DNA of 53,235 nucleotides, from NCBI RefSeq assembly GCF_027322205.1, contig NZ_DAHVHY010000005.1, forward strand, positions 1 through 53,235. The letters are read 5' to 3'. The stretch's first letter is position 1, and each line of letters begins with the position of its first letter. Shown one piece after another: positions 15,654 to 25,019 of this stretch. A program made the translations under genes and the position numbers. Origin of the DNA: Acidithiobacillus sp. Its GTDB lineage: Bacteria > Pseudomonadota > Gammaproteobacteria > Acidithiobacillales > Acidithiobacillaceae. The notes under the pieces are model-generated. The model worked only from the letters and a program-made list of their open reading frames with translations, was not told the origin of the DNA and did no database searches.

Positions 15654-16193
15654 ATGACAGACGACGAAAAGCGGGCGCACTGGGACGCCTGCTATGCGCA
15701 AGTGGAGGCGGTGGAGCCAGAGCCGCTGCCTTTTTTGACGGCGCATGCGGATTGGCTGCCCGCCAGTGGCCGGGCGCTGGATCTGGCCTGTGGACGGGGC
15801 GGGAATGCGTTGTTTCTGGCACGCCGCGGTCTGGAGACTGAGGCCTGGGACTATGCGGAAAGCGCCGTGGCCGGGCTGCGCGAGCGGGCCGTTGGCTTGC
15901 CCCTGCAGGTGCAATGCCGGGATGTGATTGCCCGGCCACCGGCGCCCGAGTCATTTGCAGTGATCGTGGTTACGCATTTTTTGCACCGGCCGCTGTTCCC
16001 GGCGCTGGCGGCGGCGCTGCGGCCCGGCGGCTTGCTGTTTTATGAGACGTGGGCCGGGGCGTATGCCGGGCGCGGGCCACAGAATATGGCGTATCGGCTG
16101 GGTTTAGGGGAGTTGGCAGGGGCTTTCACGGGGCTGATTTTACTGGAATTGCAGGAGGATGTGGATCGGGCGGCAGGGGTCTGGCGGTGCTAA
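15654..16193 (+). CDS. Class I SAM-dependent methyltransferase, TehB-like
   Basis: A 179-residue Rossmann-fold methyltransferase. Motif I is ALDLACGRGGNALFLARRG, followed by an acidic residue at the end of strand 2 (ETEAWDYAESAV), VQCRDVIARPP as motif II, and LRPGGLLFYETWAGAY as the post-II segment. The size and order match small TehB/UbiE-like proteins. The substrate is unknown. It is the second gene of the moaB operon and overlaps the lipoprotein start by 7 bp. Confidence 0.78.
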   Translation: MTDDEKRAHWDACYAQVEAVEPEPLPFLTAHADWLPASGRALDLACGRGGNALFLARRGLETEAWDYAESAVAGLRERAVGLPLQVQCRDVIARPPAPESFAVIVVTHFLHRPLFPALAAALRPGGLLFYETWAGAYAGRGPQNMAYRLGLGELAGAFTGLILLELQEDVDRAAGVWRC

Positions 16194-16642
16194 GGCCGCA
16201 CGCTCTGTTTCTCTCCGCCGCCATCCTCCTGGGCGGCTGCGCCACCCAACCGGCCGCGACAACCCGCACGCCAACCCCGAAGCGGGGCATCGCCCACACC
16301 CGTCATGCGACACTAGACTGGGTTGGCACCTATGCGGGTGTGCTCCCCTGCGCAGACTGCCCCGGCGTGCGTGAGGTCATCACGTTAAACAAAGATCACG
16401 CCTATGAGATCACCACCCAATACGTGGGTCGTGGTGACCAGCTTTTTCGGCGCGGGAATGTGTTCTCCTGGATCGATGGCAACACCATCCGGCTGGAGGG
16501 CGTGGGCGCTGGGCCGAAGCTCTACCGTGTCGGCGCGAACCGGCTCACCCAACTGGGTAGGGATGGCCAAGTGATCACAGGCCCCCTCGCGGCGCGTTTT
16601 ATCCTGAAAAAAATTGCCAAAACCCGGCGGAAACGCGGATAA
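16187..16642 (+). CDS. NlpE-like outer membrane lipoprotein
   Basis: The GTG at 16187 gives a 151-residue protein with a lipoprotein signal peptide, [12 protein letters not shown], where Cys is the lipidation site. A longer open frame upstream overlaps the methyltransferase in another frame and should be ignored. The mature part matches the NlpE N-terminal domain: [17 protein letters not shown] with the CxxC motif, then a small beta-barrel ending [12 protein letters not shown]. NlpE senses surface contact, copper and lipoprotein trafficking faults and signals to the Cpx system in enterobacteria; whether that holds here is unknown. It ends 7 bp before mnmG. Confidence 0.8.
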   Translation: MLRPHALFLSAAILLGGCATQPAATTRTPTPKRGIAHTRHATLDWVGTYAGVLPCADCPGVREVITLNKDHAYEITTQYVGRGDQLFRRGNVFSWIDGNTIRLEGVGAGPKLYRVGANRLTQLGRDGQVITGPLAARFILKKIAKTRRKRG

Positions 16643-16649
16643 TCCCGCC

Positions 16650-18524
16650 ATGCAAAATCAATTTGATGTCATCGTCGTTGGCGGCGGTCACGCCGGGACG
16701 GAGGCGGCTGCTGCGGCCGCCCGTTTCGGCGTGCGTACACTCCTGCTCACCCAGAACCTCGACACCATCGGCCAGATGTCCTGCAATCCAGCCATCGGTG
16801 GTATCGGTAAGGGGCATCTGGTCAAAGAAGTCGATGCCCTCGGCGGTATCATGGCCCTCGCCATCGATCAGGCGGGCATCCAGTTCCGCACCCTCAACGC
16901 CAGCAAAGGCCCGGCGGTACGCGCTACCCGCGCCCAGGCCGACCGCAGCCTTTACAAACGCGCGGTGCGGCGCCTGCTCGAAGACATTCCCGCCCTGCAA
17001 CTGTTCCAGGGCATGGTCGGCGATCTGCTCATGGAGGGCGATCAGCTCGCGGGGGTCATCCTCGAAACGGGGCTGGTGCTGCGCGCACCCCAGGTCGTTC
17101 TCACCACGGGGACTTTCCTCGGGGGCCGGGTGCACATGGGCGACCAGAACTACGCCGCCGGCCGGGCCGGCGATCCGCCCAGCAACGCCCTCGCCCAGCG
17201 CCTGCGCGAGATGGCCTTCCCGGTGGCGCGCCTGAAGACCGGTACGCCGCCGCGCATCGACGGTCGCAGCATCGACTATAGCGTGCTGGAGGCGCAGCCC
17301 GGTGACACCCCGCCACCCGCCTTCTCCTTCATGACCCAGCGCATCGCGGTGCCCCAGCGCGCCTGCCATATCACTCATACCAACCTGCGCACCCATGAGA
17401 TCATCGCCGCGAACCTGCACCAGTCGGCCATGTATGGTGGTCATATCCAGTCGGTGGGCCCACGTTACTGCCCGTCCATTGAGGACAAGGTCGTGCGCTT
17501 TGTCGACAAAAGCGCGCACCAGATCTTTCTGGAGCCGGAAGGCCTCGATACCCACGAAGTCTACCCCAATGGCATTTCCACCAGTCTGCCCTTTACCGTG
17601 CAGGTGGAACTGGTGCGCAGTATGCGCGGCCTGGAGAACGCCGTCCTCCTGCGTCCCGGTTATGCCATCGAGTACGACTACCTCGACCCCCGCGACCTCC
17701 ACCTCAGTCTCGAAAGCCAGCGCCTGCCCGGTCTTTTCTGTGCGGGGCAGATCAACGGCACCACCGGCTACGAAGAGGCCGCGGCACAGGGCCTGCTCGC
17801 CGGACTCAACGCCGCCCGCCGCGCCCGTGACCTCGCGGCGTGGACGCCCGGTCGCCATGAGGCCTATCTGGGGGTGATGGTGGATGACCTCGTCACCCGC
17901 GGTCTTGACGAGCCCTACCGCATGTTCACCAGTCGCGCCGAGTATCGCCTGCAACTGCGCGAAGACAATGCCGATTTGCGTCTGACCCCCCATGGCCGGG
18001 CGTTGGGGCTGGTAAATGACGCGCGCTGGACGGCTTTCAGTACCAAGCAGGACATCGTGCAGGCGGAGCGCCGCCGCCTTGAAGGCCTGCGCATCCACCC
18101 CGGTAGCGTCATCGCCGAGCGTATTGCGGCGAAGACGGATCAGTTCCTCTCCCGCGATGTTACCGCCCTCGAACTTCTCCGCCGTCCTGACTGGGATTAC
18201 GTCGGCCTGCTCAACACCCTCGAGCTGCCCCCTTGTACGGATGCCCAGGCCCGGAAGCAACTGGAGATCGAATGTAAATACGCCGGCTACGTCGCCCGCC
18301 AGCACGATGAGATCACCCGCGCCGCGCGCTGGGAGGGTACGGATATCCCTGCCGACATGGACTATGCCGCGGTGCGTGGTCTCTCTAGCGAAGTGCTGCA
18401 GCGCCTCGCCCGCCAGCGGCCCCAGACCATCGGTTTGGCCAGCCGCATCCCTGGTGTGACCCCGGCGGCCATTTCCCTGCTCCTGATCCATGTGAAACGT
18501 CGCGGTCTGCAGCAGGCCGGCTGA
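16650..18524 (+). CDS. mnmG: tRNA uridine-5-carboxymethylaminomethyl modification enzyme MnmG
   Basis: A 624-residue protein (E. coli 629). The N-terminal FAD dinucleotide-binding motif is [12 protein letters not shown], followed by the family hallmark [31 protein letters not shown] and [10 protein letters not shown]. The helical C-terminal domain ends [12 protein letters not shown]. With MnmE it installs cmnm5/nm5 on U34 of certain tRNAs. ATG 16650 is chosen over an upstream in-frame ATG because it matches the family start. It precedes rsmG, parA and parB, an ancient gene order often found near replication origins. Confidence 0.97.
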   Translation: MQNQFDVIVVGGGHAGTEAAAAAARFGVRTLLLTQNLDTIGQMSCNPAIGGIGKGHLVKEVDALGGIMALAIDQAGIQFRTLNASKGPAVRATRAQADRSLYKRAVRRLLEDIPALQLFQGMVGDLLMEGDQLAGVILETGLVLRAPQVVLTTGTFLGGRVHMGDQNYAAGRAGDPPSNALAQRLREMAFPVARLKTGTPPRIDGRSIDYSVLEAQPGDTPPPAFSFMTQRIAVPQRACHITHTNLRTHEIIAANLHQSAMYGGHIQSVGPRYCPSIEDKVVRFVDKSAHQIFLEPEGLDTHEVYPNGISTSLPFTVQVELVRSMRGLENAVLLRPGYAIEYDYLDPRDLHLSLESQRLPGLFCAGQINGTTGYEEAAAQGLLAGLNAARRARDLAAWTPGRHEAYLGVMVDDLVTRGLDEPYRMFTSRAEYRLQLREDNADLRLTPHGRALGLVNDARWTAFSTKQDIVQAERRRLEGLRIHPGSVIAERIAAKTDQFLSRDVTALELLRRPDWDYVGLLNTLELPPCTDAQARKQLEIECKYAGYVARQHDEITRAARWEGTDIPADMDYAAVRGLSSEVLQRLARQRPQTIGLASRIPGVTPAAISLLLIHVKRRGLQQAG

Positions 18525-18529
18525 TCCCG

Positions 18530-19192
18530 ATGGCCAAGCCGGAGATATCTCCGCAGGTACTGCGCGCCCGTCTGGATGCCGGACTGGTGGCCCTCGGCCT
18601 CGACCGAGTTGATGCGGAGCAGCGTAATCTGCTGATCCGCTACCTCGCCCTCCTGCAGCGCTGGAATGCCACCCACAACCTGACGGCGGTGCGCGATCCC
18701 CTGGAGATGGTGCCCCGCCATCTGCTGGACAGCCTGGCGGTGCTACCCTACCTGCCGGAGGGCGCGGTGGCGGATATCGGCAGCGGCGCCGGATTGCCCG
18801 GTATCCCGCTGGCCATTTGCCGCCCGGCGCAACCGTTTACCTTGGTTGAACCGGCGGCGAAGCGGGTAGCCTTCCTCCGCCATGCCATCGCAGATCTTGG
18901 GTTGACCAACGTGCAAGTTGCCCCACAGGGCAGCGAAGATTACCACCCCGATCCCCTCCCGCAAGTCATTATCAGCCGCGCCACCGCGCCCCTCGCCCGT
19001 CTCGACGCCATGACCCGGCACTTGCAGGGTCCGCACACGCGGGTGCTCGCTCAGAAAGGTCCGGGTGTCGAGGCGGAGTTGGCCGACTGGCCCCGTGCCG
19101 CAATCCTCCACATCGCTCGTCAGGAACTCGCTGTCCCCGACCTGCCGCCCCGTCTGCTGCTTTCCTGGTGTGTACCCGTAATCATGCCCTAG
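18530..19192 (+). CDS. rsmG: 16S rRNA (guanine527-N7)-methyltransferase RsmG
   Basis: A 220-residue protein. It contains the RsmG signature RWNATHNLTAVRDP, the HLLDSLAVLPYLP segment, and SAM-binding motif ADIGSGAGLPGIPLA. Further on are VEPAAKRVAFLRHA and SRATAPLARLD. It methylates N7 of G527 in 16S rRNA; its loss gives low-level streptomycin resistance in other bacteria. It starts 5 bp after mnmG and is followed by parA, the usual order. Confidence 0.95.
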   Translation: MAKPEISPQVLRARLDAGLVALGLDRVDAEQRNLLIRYLALLQRWNATHNLTAVRDPLEMVPRHLLDSLAVLPYLPEGAVADIGSGAGLPGIPLAICRPAQPFTLVEPAAKRVAFLRHAIADLGLTNVQVAPQGSEDYHPDPLPQVIISRATAPLARLDAMTRHLQGPHTRVLAQKGPGVEAELADWPRAAILHIARQELAVPDLPPRLLLSWCVPVIMP

Positions 19193-19229
19193 CCCCCTGC
19201 GCCGCTACGGGGTACTCTAAGGGAAATCA

Positions 19230-20021
19230 TTGTCGAAGATGGAAGTCTATCCAGTCATCATGCGCACGGTCGCTATTGCCAATCAAAAGGGAGGGGTGGG
19301 TAAGACTACCACCGCCGTCAATCTGGCCGCCGGACTGGCCCAGGTGGGCAAACGCGTCCTCCTGATTGATCTCGATCCCCAGGCCAACGCCACTACCGGC
19401 CTTGGTCTCGGCAGCAGCGCGACGTCGACCATTTACCACGTCCTCCTCGGCGAATTGCCGCTGAGCGCGGTGCTGCTGAACGCCTCTCCGGCGGGTCTCT
19501 CTCTCGCACCCTCCAGCCCCGATCTTGCCGGGGCGGAGGTTGAGCTTTATGGCCGCCCCGACCGTGAGCGGCATCTTAAAAATGCGTTGGCCCCAGTGAG
19601 TAACTTCGAATACGTGCTGATCGACTGCCCGCCCGCGCTCAATATGCTGACCATTAACGCACTGGTCGCCGCGGATAGCGTGCTGATCCCCATGCAGTGC
19701 GAATATTATGCCCTCGAAGGCCTGACCCAGTTGCTCGGCACCGTGCGCCGGGTGCGTGCGCAACTCAACCCACGCCTCGAAGTGCATGGCCTGCTGCGAA
19801 CCATGTTCGACAATCGCAACCGCCTCTCCTCCGAAGTGGGGCTGGAGCTGGAGCGCCATTTCCCGGATAAACTCTATTGTACGGTGGTACCCCGCAATAT
19901 CCGCCTGGCCGAAGCCCCCAGTTTTGGCCGCGCTGCATTGGAATATGATCCGGCCTGTGCCGGGTCGCGGGCCTATCAGGGGGTCGCCGCTGAGTTTTTA
20001 CGTCGCGAGTGGGCGGAGTGA
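19230..20021 (+). CDS. parA: Chromosome partitioning ATPase ParA (Soj)
   Basis: The conserved protein begins around MRTVAIANQKGGVGKTTTAV, with the deviant Walker A KGGVGKTT. Walker A' is VLLIDLDPQANAT and switch II is VLIDCPPALNMLT. It binds DNA non-specifically in the ATP form and drives origin segregation with ParB. The start is uncertain. TTG 19230 has AAGGGA (19219-19224) 5 nt upstream and is used here; ATG 19239 (14 nt from that site) and ATG 19260 give shorter N-termini closer to typical ParA. Confidence 0.95.
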   Translation: MSKMEVYPVIMRTVAIANQKGGVGKTTTAVNLAAGLAQVGKRVLLIDLDPQANATTGLGLGSSATSTIYHVLLGELPLSAVLLNASPAGLSLAPSSPDLAGAEVELYGRPDRERHLKNALAPVSNFEYVLIDCPPALNMLTINALVAADSVLIPMQCEYYALEGLTQLLGTVRRVRAQLNPRLEVHGLLRTMFDNRNRLSSEVGLELERHFPDKLYCTVVPRNIRLAEAPSFGRAALEYDPACAGSRAYQGVAAEFLRREWAE

Positions 20022-20866
20022 AGCGGGTCGGTCTCGGGCGCGGGCTGGACGCCCTCTTCGCCAGTGAAGGGAGCGCGGGCGGCGCTATGCGCGAGGTTCC
20101 CGTTGATTTGCTGCAACGTGGCCGTTATCAGCCACGCGGTTTGATCAGCGAGGAGTCTCTGGAAGAGCTGGCCGCCTCCATCCGCAGTCAGGGGGTGGTG
20201 CAGCCCATTGTCATTCGCGCCATCGGCGGCGGTCGCTACGAAATCATCGCCGGTGAGCGCCGCTGGCGTGCCGCGCAGTTGGCCAGTCTCAGCCATATCC
20301 CCGCCGTGGTCCGGGAGTGCAGTGACGAACAAGCCCTCGCCATCGGCATTATCGAAAATATCCAGCGCCAGGCTCTTAATCCTCTGGAAGAAGCCCAGGC
20401 CCTGCAACGCCTGCTCGACGAGTTTGGCCTCAGTCACGAAGCGCTGGCGGAATCTCTGGGTCGTTCCCGGGCCGCCATCAGCAATCAGTTGCGCCTGCTG
20501 CGCCTCTGTCCAGACCTCCATCCCCATGTCGAAAATGGCGCCCTCAGCGCGGGGCACGCCCGCGCCCTGCTCACGTTGCCAGACGATCGTCAGGTGCGGC
20601 TCGCGGATAGAGTCGTGCGTGAGGCCTTGAGTGTGCGGGCCACCGAACGCTTGGTGCAGGCCGAAGGCCGGGTCAGGCCGTCCAAAGCCGACCAGGATCC
20701 CAATGTGGCCGCGCTTTCAGCCCGTATTGCGGCGCGTCTGGGGCTGCCTGTTGTTTTGCGTGCTCAGGGGCGGGGCGGCGAATTGCGGATTCGCTGGGAT
20801 GATCCCGAACAGGAAATGATGCTTTTCCGGCGTCTGGGCGTGTCGTTGGATGATGACGAAAGCTGA
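20018..20866 (+). CDS. parB: Chromosome partitioning protein ParB (Spo0J)
   Basis: A 282-residue ParB. The N-terminus KRVGLGRGLDALF is typical, followed by the CTP-binding ParB/Srx domain (GRYQPRG, GVVQPIVIRAI, YEIIAGERRWRAA, ENIQRQALNPLEEA). Next come a helix-turn-helix for parS binding (ALAESLGRSRAAISNQLRLL) and a C-terminal dimerisation domain. GTG 20018 overlaps the parA stop (GTGA); an in-frame GTG at 20009 is an alternative. It loads at parS sites as a sliding clamp and stimulates ParA. No perfect parS was seen in this window. Confidence 0.95.
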   Translation: MKRVGLGRGLDALFASEGSAGGAMREVPVDLLQRGRYQPRGLISEESLEELAASIRSQGVVQPIVIRAIGGGRYEIIAGERRWRAAQLASLSHIPAVVRECSDEQALAIGIIENIQRQALNPLEEAQALQRLLDEFGLSHEALAESLGRSRAAISNQLRLLRLCPDLHPHVENGALSAGHARALLTLPDDRQVRLADRVVREALSVRATERLVQAEGRVRPSKADQDPNVAALSARIAARLGLPVVLRAQGRGGELRIRWDDPEQEMMLFRRLGVSLDDDES

Positions 20867-20876
20867 GTTTCGGCTC

Positions 20877-20905
20877 TTGACGGGTTGCATCAGCCTGTTT
20901 AGACT
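20877..20905 (+). promoter_or_regulatory. Strong sigma-70-type promoter of the ATP synthase operon
   Basis: -35 TTGACG (20877-20882) and -10 TAGACT (20900-20905) have the ideal 17-bp spacing, just after the parB stop and before atpI. The predicted start of transcription is near 20912. It should drive atpI through atpC, which are closely spaced and end at a hairpin terminator at 27805. Confidence 0.7.
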
Positions 20906-20956
20906 CTGCCCGTATTCTGGACCTGCCCGTTGAAAGAGCAAGAAAAACAAACGGGC

Positions 20957-21328
20957 ATGGTAAATTTCTCGTCCTATGTTGGGCGGGTAACTGCGACAGT
21001 GCTGACGCTGGCCCTGTTCCTGGCTGCCTTGGTGGTTTGGCGCTGGGGGCGGGAAGCAGCCTACGCGGTGCTGTTTGCTGCATTTTTGAGCGTCATCAAC
21101 ATGCTCATTTTGGGTGGCCGCCTGATCGCGCTCCCCGTCTCCACGCATCGCGCTGCACAGCGCCTGGGTGGCGCGGTGTTGCAGCGCTGGATTATTACCA
21201 TCCTCGGACTCATTTTTGCAATCTTCTGGTTGCACCTGCCGGTTATCGGGCTGGTCGCCGGGTTTTTGCTGACGCATTTCATATTTATGGCATTTCTGGT
21301 CCGTGAACGGACCAGGCAAAGGAGTTAA
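20957..21328 (+). CDS. atpI: ATP synthase protein I
   Basis: A 123-residue membrane protein with four hydrophobic segments (TVLTLALFLAALVVWRW, YAVLFAAFLSVINMLIL, WIITILGLIFAIFWL, VIGLVAGFLLTHFIFMAF), the layout of AtpI/UncI. The Arg-rich loop between segments 2 and 3 is typical. It is thought to help assemble the c-ring and is not part of the finished enzyme. The start is uncertain: ATG 20957 is used, and an in-frame TTG at 20930 would add nine residues; neither has a good ribosome binding site. It is the first gene of the atp operon, 2 bp before atpB. Confidence 0.83.
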   Translation: MVNFSSYVGRVTATVLTLALFLAALVVWRWGREAAYAVLFAAFLSVINMLILGGRLIALPVSTHRAAQRLGGAVLQRWIITILGLIFAIFWLHLPVIGLVAGFLLTHFIFMAFLVRERTRQRS

Positions 21329-21330
21329 GC

Positions 21331-22080
21331 GTGGCATCAGGCGATATCGCCCATCACCTCGTAAACTGGTCCATCGGCGAAGGCTTCTGGACCTTCAATC
21401 TCGACACCATCATCATGGGTTGGGTCGTGGCTGCTATTCTGGTCATTACCGCCATGGTGGTGGGCGCACGTTTACAGACCAGCGCCCCCAGCGGCATGCA
21501 GAACTGGCTGGAAGGTGTTGTTGATTTCATTGATGATCTGGTGCAAGGCAGCTTCCCGGTCAAAGATCCTTTGATTGCCCCCGTCGCCATGACCGTCTTT
21601 CTGTGGATTTTGCTGATGAACAGCCTGGACGTTATCCCCGCCTACCTGCCTGGCACGGTTGCGCACTGGTTTGGGATCACGGAATTCCGCATCACCCCGA
21701 CCGTCAATTTGAATACGACGTTGGGTGTAGCCATCGCGATCTTCCTGTTGATGGTAGCAACTAACCTGCGGGTGAAAGGATTCTCCTACTTCAAGACCTA
21801 TCTGACCCATCCTTTCGGCATTTGGCTGGCGCCGATGAATATCATCATGTCGCTGATTGAAGAAATCACCAAGCCCCTGAGCCTTGGTTTGCGACTTTTC
21901 GGCAATATGTTCGCCGGTGAACTGGTCTTCCTGCTGCTGGCCATGCTGCCCTGGTGGGGCGAGCTGGTTATGGGCGAGGTCTGGTCCTTGTTCGAAAGTT
22001 TAATCATCATCCTGCAGGCGTTTATTTTTACCGTGCTGACCGTGGTTTACCTCGGCATGGCGAACATGCAGGATCATTAA
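21331..22080 (+). CDS. atpB: F1Fo ATP synthase subunit a
   Basis: A 249-residue integral membrane protein with five to six helices. The essential helix-4 arginine lies in LSLGLRLFGNMFAGEL (E. coli Arg210), and helix 5 continues FIFTVLTVVYLGMANMQ. It forms the two half-channels that carry protons to and from the c-ring. The GTG 21331 start is preceded by AAAGGAG. In an acidophile this subunit faces a very large inward pH gradient, but I see no substitution at the key Arg. Confidence 0.96.
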   Translation: MASGDIAHHLVNWSIGEGFWTFNLDTIIMGWVVAAILVITAMVVGARLQTSAPSGMQNWLEGVVDFIDDLVQGSFPVKDPLIAPVAMTVFLWILLMNSLDVIPAYLPGTVAHWFGITEFRITPTVNLNTTLGVAIAIFLLMVATNLRVKGFSYFKTYLTHPFGIWLAPMNIIMSLIEEITKPLSLGLRLFGNMFAGELVFLLLAMLPWWGELVMGEVWSLFESLIIILQAFIFTVLTVVYLGMANMQDH

Positions 22081-22122
22081 AAAGTTTATTATTCCACTTT
22101 GCGACACTTGTAAGGAGTTATC

Positions 22123-22377
22123 ATGGACGCACATACCATCATTGTTGCTGCTACTGCCATTGCCGTGGGTATCATTTTTGGCGCCGCTGGTCTGGGTTCC
22201 GCCATTGGTTGGGGTCTGATCACCTCCAAGACCATTGAAGGCATCACCCGTCAGCCGGAAATGCGCCCGCAGTTGCTGGTGAATACCTTCATCTTTGCCG
22301 GTTTGATGGAGTCTTTCCCTTTCATTATTCTGGCCTTCGGTTTCTGGTTCCTCTTCGCCAACCCGTTCCTGGGCTGA
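22123..22377 (+). CDS. atpE: F1Fo ATP synthase subunit c
   Basis: An 84-residue hairpin of two membrane helices joined by the conserved polar loop TRQPEMRP (E. coli ARQPDL). The ion-binding carboxylate is Glu63 (FAGLMESFPF) rather than the Asp61 of E. coli, with a conserved Pro three residues on. In helix 1 the sequence is GSAIGWGLITSK: a Trp at position 30 aligns with E. coli Ile28, close to the ion site. The Gln of Na+-type rings is not at its usual place, so H+ is the likely coupling ion. The ATG follows TAAGGAG. Confidence 0.96.
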   Translation: MDAHTIIVAATAIAVGIIFGAAGLGSAIGWGLITSKTIEGITRQPEMRPQLLVNTFIFAGLMESFPFIILAFGFWFLFANPFLG

Positions 22378-22419
22378 TGCTGGGCCGGCTGAGTCGGCCC
22401 ACTTGCAAGTGAGGTAGTC

Positions 22420-22899
22420 ATGAATCCAGTAGGTATCAATGGAACACTGATCATTCAGTTGATCACCTTCGCCATCCTGGTGGCGTTGTTGTACAAGTAT
22501 ATGTATGGTCCTTTGCGCAAGGTCATGGATGACCGTCGCGCGAAAATCGCCGATGGCCTGGCAGCAGCGGAACGTGGTAAGGAAGAAATGGTCCTGGCGC
22601 AGAAGCGTGCGACGGAACTGCTCCATGAAGCCAAAGAAAAGGCGGCAGAAATTATCGCCAATGCTGAACGTCGTGGTGTGGAGCTGCGTGAAGAGGCCCA
22701 AGGTAAGGCGCGTGAGGAAGCCGACCGGATTATTGCCGGGGCGCGCGCTGAAATTGATGTCGAGACCAACCGGGCGCGTGAAGTGCTGCGTGGTCAGGTG
22801 GTCGGGCTCGTGGTCGATGGCACCCAGCGCATTTTGCATCGGGAAATCGACGATAAGACCCATCGCGACATCATCGACCGTATGGTCGGCCAATTGTGA
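22420..22899 (+). CDS. atpF: F1Fo ATP synthase subunit b
   Basis: A 159-residue protein. One N-terminal membrane helix ([19 protein letters not shown]) is followed by a long, charged, heptad-like helix rich in Ala, Glu, Lys and Arg (residues ~30-150). This is the peripheral stalk that holds the catalytic head static through the delta subunit. Length and order are as in proteobacteria, and there is a single copy with no b' subunit, so it should form a homodimer. It starts 42 bp after atpE. Confidence 0.96.
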   Translation: MNPVGINGTLIIQLITFAILVALLYKYMYGPLRKVMDDRRAKIADGLAAAERGKEEMVLAQKRATELLHEAKEKAAEIIANAERRGVELREEAQGKAREEADRIIAGARAEIDVETNRAREVLRGQVVGLVVDGTQRILHREIDDKTHRDIIDRMVGQL

Positions 22900-22909
22900 G
22901 GAGACTCCC

Positions 22910-23449
22910 ATGGCCGATCTGATTACGGTGGCGCGCCCCTACGCCGAGGCGCTGTATAGTGTGGCAAAGGAGGGCGGCCAGGAACAGGCTTGGGCAGATG
23001 CCCTGCGGGTTCTCGCCGCCATGGTCGCCGATGCTCAGGCGCGCGCTTTTCTCAACGACCCCGAGCGTCCTGAAGCCGAGAAAGTGGCTTTGCTGTGTGC
23101 CACTCCGGTAACCATGGATGTTAAGGCATGGGAGTCGTTTTTAGCGCTGCTGATCAGTAATGATCGCTGGGCGGCCGCCGCAGAAATCGGCTCGCTTTTC
23201 GACGAAGCCCTGCGTCACGCCGAAGGTATCGTCGATGTTCTGGTCACCAGTGCCATCGCCTTGGACGCCGATCAGAAGACGGCCGTGCAATCCGCTCTCG
23301 ATCGTCGTTTCACCGGCCGCAAAGTGGTGTTCCGCGAGTCGGTGGATGCGGCTCTGATCGGTGGCCTAGTTATTCATACGGGTGATCTCACCATAGATGC
23401 TTCCGTGCGTGGACAAGTGCAGCAGCTTGCCCGAACCCTTCGCAGCTAA
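22910..23449 (+). CDS. atpH: F1Fo ATP synthase subunit delta
   Basis: A 179-residue protein starting MADLITVARPYAEALYSVAK, the usual delta/OSCP opening. It ends with the conserved IGGLVIHTGDLTIDASVRGQ that binds the b stalk. ATG 22910 has a GAGGAG site upstream; the frame remains open further upstream, but that part overlaps atpF in another frame. It links the top of the alpha/beta hexamer to the b dimer. Confidence 0.95.
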   Translation: MADLITVARPYAEALYSVAKEGGQEQAWADALRVLAAMVADAQARAFLNDPERPEAEKVALLCATPVTMDVKAWESFLALLISNDRWAAAAEIGSLFDEALRHAEGIVDVLVTSAIALDADQKTAVQSALDRRFTGRKVVFRESVDAALIGGLVIHTGDLTIDASVRGQVQQLARTLRS

Positions 23450-23465
23450 GTCTTGAGGAAATGGT

Positions 23466-25010
23466 ATGCAACAACTGAATCCATCGGAAATCAGTGAACT
23501 GATCCGCGCCCGGATCGCCGGCTTTGAAGGCCGCGTCGAAACGCGCTCGCAGGGCACTATCATCAGTTTGAGTGACGGGATTCTCCGTATTCATGGTCTG
23601 GAAGACGTGATGTACGGCGAGATGCTGGAGCTCGCCAGCGGCCGCTTCGCGCTGGCCATGAATCTGGAACAGGATAATGTCGGCGCAGTCGTGCTCGGCG
23701 AGTTCTCCGGTCTGGAAGAAGGCGACGTCGTCAAATGTACCGGCAAGGTCATGCAGGTACCCGTTGGCAAGGCACTTCTCGGTCGTGTCGTTAATGCGCT
23801 CGGTCAACCGATTGATGGCAAAGGGCCTATAGATACGCAAGAATTCGACGTCCTCGAAAAAATTGCCCCCGGTGTGGTCGAACGTCAGAGTGTGGACGAA
23901 CCCATGCAAACCGGTATCAAGTCCATTGATGCCATGGTTCCGATTGGCCGTGGTCAGCGCGAGTTGATTATCGGTGATCGTCAGACCGGCAAGACCGCTG
24001 TTGCCATCGACGCCATCATCAATCAGAAGGGCAAAGATGTGCAGTGTATCTACGTCGCTATCGGTCAGAAGGCTTCCACCGTCGCTGGCGTGGTACGCAA
24101 GCTCGAAGAATATGGCGCGATGGAGTACACCACGGTGATCGCTGCTAATGCCTCCGAGTCCGCTGCCATGCAGTACCTGGCGCCGTACGCCGGCTGTACC
24201 ATGGGGGAATATTTCCGCGACCGTGGTATGAATGCCCTGATCGTCTATGACGATCTCACCAAGCAGGCTTGGGCCTATCGCCAGATCTCCCTGTTGCTGC
24301 GCCGTCCGCCGGGTCGTGAAGCCTATCCGGGTGATGTGTTCTACCTGCACTCCCGTTTGCTGGAGCGTGCGGCGCGCGTCAACGCCGATTTCGTCGAGAA
24401 GTTCACCAACGGTGCAGTGAAGGGCAAAACCGGTTCTTTGACCGCCCTGCCTATCATTGAAACGCAGGCGGGCGACGTCTCGGCTTTCGTGCCGACCAAC
24501 GTGATCTCCATCACCGATGGCCAGATTTATCTGGAAACCGACCTTTTTAACTCCGGTATCCGTCCGGCCATCAATGCGGGTTTGTCGGTATCGCGGGTAG
24601 GTGGTGCGGCGCAGACCAAGATCATCAAGAAGCTGGGTGGTGGTATTCGTCTTGACTTGGCGCAATATCGTGAACTGGCGGCTTTCGCCCAGTTCGCTTC
24701 GGATCTGGACGAGATTACCCGCAAGCAGATTGAACGCGGCAAGCGGGTTACCGAGCTGCTCAAGCAGGACCAGTTCTCGCCGATGTCGGTGGCAGAACAG
24801 GCGGCGGCGCTTTTCGCGGCCAGCAGTGGTGCGTTGGATGACGTCGAAGTGGTCAAGGTGCGGCCTTTCGAGAGGGCGCTGCTCGCTTACCTGAGCAGCA
24901 ATAACAAGGACTTGATGGCCGGACTCGAAGAAAAGAAAGAGTTGACGGACGACTTCAAGAAGCAGCTCGACGCGGCGGTCAAGCAGTTCAAGTCCAGTTC
25001 AACGTACTAG
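23466..25010 (+). CDS. atpA: F1Fo ATP synthase subunit alpha
   Basis: A 514-residue protein (E. coli 513). It has an N-terminal beta-barrel, a nucleotide-binding domain with P-loop GDRQTGKTA (about residue 170), the [19 protein letters not shown] segment carrying the arginine finger region, and the C-terminal helical domain. It forms the non-catalytic half of the hexamer and supplies the Arg to the catalytic site on beta. Nothing unusual is seen. It is preceded by TTGAGGAA and follows atpH by 16 bp. Confidence 0.97.
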   Translation: MQQLNPSEISELIRARIAGFEGRVETRSQGTIISLSDGILRIHGLEDVMYGEMLELASGRFALAMNLEQDNVGAVVLGEFSGLEEGDVVKCTGKVMQVPVGKALLGRVVNALGQPIDGKGPIDTQEFDVLEKIAPGVVERQSVDEPMQTGIKSIDAMVPIGRGQRELIIGDRQTGKTAVAIDAIINQKGKDVQCIYVAIGQKASTVAGVVRKLEEYGAMEYTTVIAANASESAAMQYLAPYAGCTMGEYFRDRGMNALIVYDDLTKQAWAYRQISLLLRRPPGREAYPGDVFYLHSRLLERAARVNADFVEKFTNGAVKGKTGSLTALPIIETQAGDVSAFVPTNVISITDGQIYLETDLFNSGIRPAINAGLSVSRVGGAAQTKIIKKLGGGIRLDLAQYRELAAFAQFASDLDEITRKQIERGKRVTELLKQDQFSPMSVAEQAAALFAASSGALDDVEVVKVRPFERALLAYLSSNNKDLMAGLEEKKELTDDFKKQLDAAVKQFKSSSTY

Positions 25011-25019
25011 GAGAGCAGT

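Noticed and set aside
16599-18491. A 630-codon open frame opposite mnmG
   Set aside because: Antisense shadow of a conserved gene with no recognisable domains.
15600-20900. Replication origin near mnmG-rsmG-parAB
   Set aside because: Gene order is suggestive, but I found no cluster of DnaA boxes or AT-rich unwinding element in the gaps, which are very short.
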